From positions 1 through 6,058 of the forward strand of contig JAURQB010000204.1 of NCBI GenBank assembly GCA_030836365.1: a stretch of 6,058 nucleotides of DNA, given 5' to 3'. The position numbers and the translations under genes were made by a program. The first letter of the stretch is position 1; each line of letters starts with the position of its first letter. This document shows, piece after piece, positions 1 through 5,201 of this stretch. Below the pieces are notes generated by a model. It was not told where the DNA came from. It saw only the letters and a list, made by a program, of their open reading frames with translations, and searched no databases. This DNA is from Bdellovibrionota bacterium (GTDB taxonomy: Bacteria > Bdellovibrionota > Bacteriovoracia > Bacteriovoracales > Bacteriovoracaceae).

Positions 1-500
1 AATATCTTCGAACAACACTTAAAGATTCACAATCTTCACTCGTTATTGATTGGAAACCCAATTGCCAAAAGATTATCTCAAGCACAAAACATAAAGCAGT
101 TACCCGAACTAACAAAAACACACTTGGTGATACAGACATTTTAAAACTAATCAAAAAAGAGCGAAACGGAGTTATTTATGTTTGGGCGCCTGAGATGCCT
201 TTTTCTATTCAAGGAATTAGCCAAATACAAAAATCCACAACAGAGGTTGGTGTGAATCTCACCATTCTTCTTTCTCCAGTGAGCGATATAAACTTTGCTA
301 GAAAGGTAGTTCGTGAAAAAAAGTTAGATCCTATTATCTTAAAAAGACATCAGTCACGAGAGTTGCACAACCGAGGAATAGACCTGCACTACCCTAGCCT
401 CTTGACGTATAAAGAATCCAAAATGAATCGATATGCAAGACATGGTTATGAACCCAAAGAATTTTTCGCGACTTACTTAAAAAAGGAATTTAGTAAATGA
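1..500 (+). CDS. Thioredoxin-fold-like protein lacking the CxxC cysteines (5'-truncated by window edge)
   Basis: The reading frame is open from the left edge (first full codon at position 3) to TGA at 498-500, giving 166 C-terminal residues. The ATG at 195 lies inside the fold and is not the start. Numbering from position 3, a hydrophobic strand (GVIYVW) leads into W61-A-P-E-M-P-F-S68, which aligns with the WAxWCxxC active-site segment of thioredoxins but has Met and Ser where the cysteines belong. About 65 residues later, HYPSLLTYK (Pro131) resembles the cis-Pro loop and following strand of the fold (IPTLLLFK). A redox-inactive thioredoxin-like domain is therefore inferred; ordinary disulfide exchange through CxxC is not possible. 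The N-terminus and any signal peptide are outside the window. The stop overlaps the start of the next gene, which suggests one operon and related envelope roles. Fold assignment is moderate; function is unknown. Confidence 0.6.
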   Translation, partial: YLRTTLKDSQSSLVIDWKPNCQKIISSTKHKAVTRTNKNTLGDTDILKLIKKERNGVIYVWAPEMPFSIQGISQIQKSTTEVGVNLTILLSPVSDINFARKVVREKKLDPIILKRHQSRELHNRGIDLHYPSLLTYKESKMNRYARHGYEPKEFFATYLKKEFSK

Positions 501-2317
501 ACCGAAGATTTTTATTTGTAGCGGTCATCTGCTTGAATATTTTTTCAACGGCAAAAGCCAATGATGAAAAATATTGTTCAATCAACGTTCCTGAGAAACC
601 AGACAAAACCATTCGCCTACCCTATCCTCTGTCATTTTTTATCTCCCCTAACCCTAATGGAGAAGAAGTGGCGGTCATCACTGAGTTTCAAAATCGTTTA
701 GTTAACCTCTCAAAGATGCCAGATGGTGGAGAAATAGAAGAGGATAGGACAGATACTGAACTACCTGGTAATGTTGACCCCGTTTTCACTCCTGATGGAA
801 AATATATCACACTCCCCAGTTCTTATTTTTACCGCTATCAAGAAGCAAAACGAAAGGGAGATTCTGCACGGCCAGTTGTCGCAGGAAATTATGGTGCTCC
901 TTATCAGTCTGTCGGGCAACCGAACCCCAATAAAGAGGAGTACAACTACATCTCTGATCCTAATCCTATTGACCCTGCTAGCGATAATACAAACATTTTT
1001 TTCACTCAAGTCTCCATCAAGGAGCAAAAAGTATTTGGAATATTTAAGCGCAAGAAAAAGACCGTTAAAACAGGACACCTATGCAAAGATAAAATTACGG
1101 GATCGCTTCCGATGATTTCACCTGATGGAAAATATATTTCTTACCTTGACCAAGGAACTCAAACCACAAAAATCATGCGGATAGGAAAGGACGGAAAAGA
1201 CTGCACGGAAATGGTGGACCTGGGCATTCCTACCGGAAAAGTATCTTTCAACTTTGATGAGAAAAATCGGCAACTGGCGTTTCATGTGGAGCGATCAAAT
1301 TACATGTCCGGGTGGTTTGAAACAATTGATGAATCTTTTTCAACGGATTCATTTATCATGGACATTGACACAGAAAAAACGGGCACTGAGGATGAAAAAT
1401 GGTCCATCTCAGGAATCAAAAGACTCTCTCATACATCCATGCCTGGCACAGGTACCTATTACCCTCGCTTCACTCGTAATGGAGGAATTATTGCAGCAAA
1501 AACAACCATTGATGATGATGGGGATCGACATTCAAACATAGTGCAATATGGAGCGGGTCAAGTAATTAATATTCAAGCAAGTCGCGATTCAATTATTCGT
1601 GAAGCAGATGTGCAGGGAGATAAGGTTTGTGAGGGGGCACCTGCACTTTTGAACCAAATCGCCTTAGGAAGATTATTTAGCTCTGTCTGTGATTCACTTA
1701 AAATTCCTGATCAGGAAAAAGACAGTATCCTCATCTCTCCTTTTATTGATGAAAAAAGTTGCCAAAACTTAGTTAGAGATTTTTGGAATAAAGCATGGAT
1801 AAATAATAATAAAAATTTATCCCCAGTTGACGAAAATGGATCACCATACTTTGATCAAATTAAACAAGAGGATTTACTGGCGATTTGCCCTAAGCAAACA
1901 GGCACTCAAATTTCAAAAAAGAAAAAACCAGATATTAAAATAAAAGAAAAAAAGAGAACCGATGAGGAGCTTTTTCGAGACAAGTGCGCCTCCTGCCATG
2001 AGGCTGGTTTTAGCGAGGTGAAGGGAGGACTTGCTTTTTTTCATCAAAACGCGGATGGGACTCTCGTTGAAAATCCAGAAAACACCCAGGGGCATATTGG
2101 CCTTAATAGTTATAGCGCAGAGATGTCTATTCTATCTTTAATTTCTAAGCCTGAGGATGTAAGAAACGTTATGCCACCGGAAGAAACCATCATCAGTAAA
2201 ACAGAGCGAAAAAGAATTGCTCAATACCTGATGAAATATATTGATGAATCTGAAGTCGGCAATGATTTAAAAAATGAATTACAAGCAATGATTGATGCCT
2301 ATTCAACGCAAGAGTAA
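497..2317 (+). CDS. Exported TolB-like beta-propeller protein with C-terminal cytochrome c domain
   Basis: This 606-residue protein starts at an ATG overlapping the upstream stop (ATGA), with AAAGGA at 482-487 as a well-spaced ribosome binding site. Residues 1-21 form a Sec signal peptide (basic MNRR, hydrophobic core, AKA cleavage site before N22). The next ~330 residues contain propeller-type strands with the TolB/PD40 signature: PVFTPDGKYI (95-104), MISPDGKYIS (206-215), and weaker copies near 248-262 and 321-335. Residues about 360-470 are a less clear region with several cysteines. A Lys-rich linker (about 473-488) precedes a cytochrome c domain with heme-attachment C497-A-S-C500-H501; M559 in NVMPPEE is the likely distal ligand, as in class I cytochromes c. 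The protein should be periplasmic and heme-bearing. Propeller plus cytochrome c suggests electron transfer or sensing, but no substrate can be named. The domain calls are firm; the physiological role is open. Confidence 0.85.
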   Translation: MNRRFLFVAVICLNIFSTAKANDEKYCSINVPEKPDKTIRLPYPLSFFISPNPNGEEVAVITEFQNRLVNLSKMPDGGEIEEDRTDTELPGNVDPVFTPDGKYITLPSSYFYRYQEAKRKGDSARPVVAGNYGAPYQSVGQPNPNKEEYNYISDPNPIDPASDNTNIFFTQVSIKEQKVFGIFKRKKKTVKTGHLCKDKITGSLPMISPDGKYISYLDQGTQTTKIMRIGKDGKDCTEMVDLGIPTGKVSFNFDEKNRQLAFHVERSNYMSGWFETIDESFSTDSFIMDIDTEKTGTEDEKWSISGIKRLSHTSMPGTGTYYPRFTRNGGIIAAKTTIDDDGDRHSNIVQYGAGQVINIQASRDSIIREADVQGDKVCEGAPALLNQIALGRLFSSVCDSLKIPDQEKDSILISPFIDEKSCQNLVRDFWNKAWINNNKNLSPVDENGSPYFDQIKQEDLLAICPKQTGTQISKKKKPDIKIKEKKRTDEELFRDKCASCHEAGFSEVKGGLAFFHQNADGTLVENPENTQGHIGLNSYSAEMSILSLISKPEDVRNVMPPEETIISKTERKRIAQYLMKYIDESEVGNDLKNELQAMIDAYSTQE

Positions 2318-2318
2318 A

Positions 2319-2969
2319 TTAGCGAATCAAGTCCTCAAAAAATGCGCCAACATTTAATGTTGGAGACATCACTTGAATTTCAAGAATCCACAAACTTGGC
2401 GACGGTGTAAAATCCAAATCAGCGACACCGCCTTTAAAAAAAAGACCGTGAGGATAACTCCCTAAACGATGCCCATCCATTTTTAAATTTAAAACAAGGC
2501 CCAAGTCTCTTGCCGCCGATGCGGCAAACTCATAAAGCTTTTGTCCTGTTAATTTTTTCTCACGCCAAGCCTCGACACTTTGCTTAAATACCATCTCGCA
2601 TTGATCACAAATTAATTGCTTCTCCGGACTCTCGCCAAACACAAATGTTTTACCATAATCTCCTTCAAGATCATTGGCCACTGTTCCAATATCAATGAAG
2701 TAAATTGAACCTGGCCTAATTTTTATCTCTGGATTACTTTTTTGTGAAAAAGACAAAAGCGTATCCTCATCAATTCGCACTTTTGTTGGGTGCCAACTCT
2801 TTTCAATTCCAATTTTTTGATATTCATCCTCAATAAGTGTTTCAATATCTAAAAAGCTCATTGCCTCCTCAACATGCCGTGAGACATTTTCCACAATCGA
2901 GCGTGTGTTTTTTTGAAGTTCTTTAAACGCGTTTAAGTTAAATGATTGTTTATTCTCTTCAGTGTTCAT
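2319..2969 (-). CDS. M24-family metallopeptidase (aminopeptidase P/methionine aminopeptidase fold)
   Basis: This protein of 216 residues starts at the ATG at 2969, preceded by AGG about 10 nt upstream. A longer reading from a TTG at 3005 adds 12 residues without an obvious ribosome binding site and is less likely. It has the M24 'pita-bread' metal-ligand set: D93 (FIDIG), D104 (EGDYGKTF), H167 (DGHRLG), E197 (LEIQV) and E212 (FFEDLIR). The WHPTKVR segment (H60) and the helical N-terminus also match M24 proteins. A dinuclear-metal hydrolase acting on peptides or a related small substrate is expected; specificity cannot be read from sequence. No signal peptide is visible, so it is probably cytoplasmic. 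The protein ends only four residues after the fifth ligand, shorter at the C-terminus than many relatives. The stop codon lies one base from that of the convergent cytochrome gene, and the 5' end is divergent from the 3094 gene. Confidence 0.85.
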   Translation of the reverse strand: MNTEENKQSFNLNAFKELQKNTRSIVENVSRHVEEAMSFLDIETLIEDEYQKIGIEKSWHPTKVRIDEDTLLSFSQKSNPEIKIRPGSIYFIDIGTVANDLEGDYGKTFVFGESPEKQLICDQCEMVFKQSVEAWREKKLTGQKLYEFAASAARDLGLVLNLKMDGHRLGSYPHGLFFKGGVADLDFTPSPSLWILEIQVMSPTLNVGAFFEDLIR

Positions 2970-3013
2970 AAAGATTCGACCTGTAAAAAAATTAGTCAAA
3001 AACAAATTTTATC

Positions 3014-3040
3014 ATTTTAAGCCTATCATAAGTTCGTGGA
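3014..3040 (-). promoter_or_regulatory. Possible sigma-70-type promoter for the M24 gene
   Basis: Reading the minus strand, TAAAAT (complement of 3014-3019) could be a -10 element, with TTCCAC about 16 nt upstream as a poor -35. An alternative -10 is TATGAT (complement of 3025-3030), with TTGCTC only 15 nt upstream. The divergent intergenic stretch must carry a promoter for this gene, but neither match is strong and AT-rich DNA gives such hits by chance. Confidence 0.25.
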
Positions 3041-3042
3041 AG

Positions 3043-3077
3043 TAGGAGCAAAGTTTGGCATTTTTATTGCGCTCCTA
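3043..3077. repeat. Inverted repeat bracketing the -24/-12 promoter of the 3094 gene
   Basis: TAGGAGC at 3043-3049 and its exact reverse complement GCTCCTA at 3071-3077 are separated by 21 nt, and the spacer contains the whole -24/-12 element. Both arms lie upstream of the predicted transcription start, so this would act as a DNA site (operator or protein-binding palindrome) rather than an RNA hairpin. Seven-base arms can arise by chance. No equivalent pair is seen at the second promoter near 5152, which weakens a shared regulatory role. Confidence 0.35.
3056..3070 (+). promoter_or_regulatory. Sigma-54-type -24/-12 promoter of the 3094 gene
   Basis: TGGCA at 3056-3060 and TTGC at 3067-3070 reproduce the RpoN consensus TGGCA-N6-TTGC, with the invariant GG and GC doublets exactly 10 nt apart. 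By the usual geometry, transcription would start near 3082, leaving a leader of about 12 nt that consists of little more than the ribosome binding site. The tandem paralogue has the same element in its own upstream region, which raises confidence that it is real. RpoN promoters need an AAA+ enhancer-binding activator; its site is not identified and might lie within the start of the divergent M24 gene. Confidence 0.65.
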
Positions 3078-3082
3078 ACGTC

Positions 3083-3087
3083 AGGAG
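3083..3087 (+). promoter_or_regulatory. Ribosome binding site AGGAG for the 3094 gene
   Basis: AGGAG followed by a six-base A run lies directly before ATG 3094, fixing the start just ahead of a clean signal peptide. The same layout (GGAG, an A-rich spacer, ATG) precedes the paralogue at 5202, so the translation start region appears to have been duplicated with the gene. Confidence 0.8.
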
Positions 3088-3093
3088 AAAAAA

Positions 3094-5040
3094 ATGAGAA
3101 ACCTAATCTTCTTAATTTTAATGTCATTTTCGATGAACGTGTTTGCCACACCAGACTCATTTGTCGGGCCACAACCACAAGTTAATGCGCTAGCTAAAAT
3201 TCCTGGTATTGGGGCACCTCCCAGTACGGCCGATTGCAACTGCGACGGAAAGGATGATAAGAGCAAAGAAAAAATAGAGAAGCCAAAAAGACCGTTAATC
3301 TCCTATTCTTTTAGTTTTGGAACCGATGGAAATGGAGATCGCGAAGTTACTAAATACGACTGTTCAACCTCGCCAAACCTTGGAAAAATTAATTGGCTGG
3401 AAGGTGAAATTACAAAATACTCAATTGAAGGCTACAGAGGCCTTGTGGCCCAACATACCGCCTCATTCTCAGATCAAGACAAAGTATGTCTTGCCGGAAG
3501 GCTTGGTAGCTTAGGAAATACTTTATACGACATGGAAGACGGTTATGGCCTGTACGACCTAGAGGAGATGCATAAATGTATGCAACAAGCAAAAAACGGT
3601 GATTATTCCGGCTCTTGTCGTACCTGCGCCCCCATTCATCACTACGCTGCTGACATCATGGAATCAATGGGAGGCCAATGTGGGTTAATGGTTAATATGG
3701 TTCACACCTATGTTAATGATAGATCAGAACCCAATAACACCAGACGAGGAATGCATTATGTGAACATCTGTAAAGTTGGTGATAAATTCTTTATGCATAA
3801 TTACAATAGAAAGTATCAGCTAGAAGCAATGACTTACCAAGAAGCAGTGGACATCACCAACACGGGTCTAGGCGAAGGAAACTGGGCGGGTAATCAAATC
3901 ACTTGTATGGATCCCGGAAAGAGTAGTCTGGCCGAGTGCAAACATGTTTACCTCAGTCGAAACACTCGTTATCAGTTATCAAAAATTAAAGAAGCGATCG
4001 CGCAAGTAGATGATACACGCTCTCCCATTCATATTGCTTTATCAAATATTTCTCAAGAAGTACGCATCGCTTATCCAATCTCCACAAGTAAAGAAACTAA
4101 AACTTACAAAGACGGAGATAAACAAACGACGCAAGTAACCCATGGCTTTACACTTGGAATGGATCGCTACCGCAGTGAATATTTCGCCCAGGGCGGTTGG
4201 GTAAGACGCAGCCAAAGTGAAGTCGTTTCACCAAAAGGAGAGGTAAAACGACGATCTCGCCAAGACCTCTACCTAGGCGTCGCAGGAATCGAAGGCAATG
4301 GCGCATTGATGATAGATGATCAACTTCAAGATACTGCTTCAATTGTTTTTTATTTAAATCGTGATGACCAGTTTATTTTAAACGAGGATAATGTGTTTGG
4401 ACTTCAGACACATGTAGCTTTTGGATCTGATACCGCAAACTTTTACAGAGAACGTAATTTTGCATTAGGTCTAACTGACGTTTTACGCGCATACTGGGCG
4501 CATGATATTGATGAACGATTTCAACTCGAAGTTTCTCAAGATGTTAGTATCATGACCGACCGAGCAAATGTCCCCCTACCGCAAATAGGAAAAACCACAG
4601 TGAGGTTTAATCAAGACTATACAGGTTCTATGCCCCACAATTTTACGTTGACCAACAGCACGGCAGTTCACTTTTTACATGGCGGCTTTAGCGATGAAAC
4701 ATTTGCATTTCAAAATACATTTAACCTTGGGGCAACAAGTGTAGGTCCAACCGGATTGGAAATTTCCATTCAATCAGACCTTGGGTATACGACAAGTTCC
4801 ATGATGGGGCGTGATGTTTTTTATGACGAAGGCATTTGGGGAGAAGGAAGACTCAAAGTTATTCAACCTCTCTATCACAATGGCACCACTTCCCTTCATC
4901 TCATGCTTGATGGTGGCGCAACAAGCGGCAGCAGGCCTGCTCAATTTGCCATCGACCCACTAACAATAGAAGAGAACCCTACACGAAATTCCGTAGATTC
5001 CATTTTTAACGGTTTTATAAGACTAGGTGGAACGTGGTAA
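3094..5040 (+). CDS. Exported Cys-rich protein with putative Cys/His/Asn catalytic core and C-terminal outer-membrane beta-barrel
   Basis: I do not recognise this 648-residue protein as a named family. Residues 1-18 form a Sec signal peptide (VFA cleavage site before T19). Then come an FVGP motif, a D47-C-N-C-D-G-K-D-D55 loop like calcium-binding DxNxDGxxD sites, a charged linker (about 53-69), and a second DGNGD loop (78-82). All eleven cysteines (48, 50, 90, 132, 162, 175, 178, 196, 226, 271, 282) lie in the first 282 residues. GGQC196GLMV at a helix start, MH221YVNI in a strand and N236-Y resemble the Cys-His-Asp/Asn core of transglutaminase-like cysteine enzymes. From about residue 310 the sequence is Cys-free, made of alternating polar/hydrophobic strands with turns, and ends FIRLGGTW; a terminal aromatic is typical of outer-membrane barrels. 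Inference: an enzyme domain tethered at the outer membrane. A non-catalytic, disulfide-rich adhesin-like domain is an alternative. Confidence 0.8.
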   Translation: MRNLIFLILMSFSMNVFATPDSFVGPQPQVNALAKIPGIGAPPSTADCNCDGKDDKSKEKIEKPKRPLISYSFSFGTDGNGDREVTKYDCSTSPNLGKINWLEGEITKYSIEGYRGLVAQHTASFSDQDKVCLAGRLGSLGNTLYDMEDGYGLYDLEEMHKCMQQAKNGDYSGSCRTCAPIHHYAADIMESMGGQCGLMVNMVHTYVNDRSEPNNTRRGMHYVNICKVGDKFFMHNYNRKYQLEAMTYQEAVDITNTGLGEGNWAGNQITCMDPGKSSLAECKHVYLSRNTRYQLSKIKEAIAQVDDTRSPIHIALSNISQEVRIAYPISTSKETKTYKDGDKQTTQVTHGFTLGMDRYRSEYFAQGGWVRRSQSEVVSPKGEVKRRSRQDLYLGVAGIEGNGALMIDDQLQDTASIVFYLNRDDQFILNEDNVFGLQTHVAFGSDTANFYRERNFALGLTDVLRAYWAHDIDERFQLEVSQDVSIMTDRANVPLPQIGKTTVRFNQDYTGSMPHNFTLTNSTAVHFLHGGFSDETFAFQNTFNLGATSVGPTGLEISIQSDLGYTTSSMMGRDVFYDEGIWGEGRLKVIQPLYHNGTTSLHLMLDGGATSGSRPAQFAIDPLTIEENPTRNSVDSIFNGFIRLGGTW

Positions 5041-5151
5041 GCATATAATTTTATATCAAGAAATTCTTCATTTCACATTGTCAAAAAGTTGGCCGGTCCA
5101 GGCGAAAAACCATTTTGAGGGGTATAAGTCACCGAAAATGAGTTTTAATTT
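5041..5151. other. Intergenic region between the tandem paralogues, no terminator recognised
   Basis: After the stop at 5040 the DNA has AT-rich short palindromes (ATATAA/TTATAT at 5043-5056; GAAAT/ATTTC at 5060-5074) that lack a GC-rich stem followed by a T run, so no intrinsic terminator is called. Two imperfect dyads follow: TCAAAA/TTTTGA (5081-5086 and 5113-5118), and CATTTT/AAAATG with inner GGT/ACC (5111-5140). They lie upstream of the second sigma-54-type element, where an activator site might be expected. Their significance is uncertain. Confidence 0.4.
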
Positions 5152-5166
5152 AGGCATAAAGCTTGC
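5152..5166 (+). promoter_or_regulatory. Sigma-54-type -24/-12 promoter of the 5202 gene
   Basis: AGGCA at 5152-5156 and TTGC at 5163-5166 (TTGCA if extended) match the RpoN -24/-12 pattern, with GG and GC again exactly 10 nt apart. Only the first base of TGGCA differs from consensus. The predicted start is near 5178, giving a leader of about 24 nt before ATG 5202. An independent promoter here implies the second paralogue can be expressed separately from, but under the same sigma factor as, the first. Confidence 0.65.
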
Positions 5167-5188
5167 AAGTTCTCCACCATATATTTCT

Positions 5189-5194
5189 GGGGAG
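5189..5194 (+). promoter_or_regulatory. Ribosome binding site GGGGAG for the 5202 gene
   Basis: GGGGAG followed by an A-rich spacer of 7 nt precedes ATG 5202. It supports that start, which is followed immediately by a signal peptide and is collinear with the start of the upstream paralogue. Confidence 0.8.
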
Positions 5195-5201
5195 AAATAA
5201 A

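Noticed and set aside
195..197. ATG 195 as the start of the first gene
   Set aside because: The frame is open back to the window edge, and this Met sits inside the thioredoxin-like active-site segment, so it is an internal residue.
503..535. Lipoprotein reading of the cytochrome signal peptide through C12
   Set aside because: C12 is preceded by AVI, where -1 should be small (Gly/Ala/Ser). The AKA site at 19-21 fits signal peptidase I better.
771..1115. Short frames on both strands inside the cytochrome gene
   Set aside because: They overlap the propeller coding sequence, with no ribosome binding site or recognisable product.
2347..2363. CCAACAT/ATGTTGG hairpin as an intrinsic terminator
   Set aside because: On the plus strand no T run follows. 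On the minus strand a T6 run does follow after four bases, but termination there would cut the M24 transcript before its stop codon, and the stem is AT-rich. It is more simply part of the coding sequence (SPTLNVG).
2970..3005. Longer M24 start at the TTG at 3005
   Set aside because: It would add 12 residues (MFLTNFFTGRIF) with no ribosome binding site and no homology expectation, and it overlaps the likely promoter region. ATG 2969 with an upstream AGG is preferred.
5043..5074. ATATAA/TTATAT and GAAAT/ATTTC dyads as a terminator after the 3094 gene
   Set aside because: The stems are short and AT-only or nearly so, with no T tract downstream.
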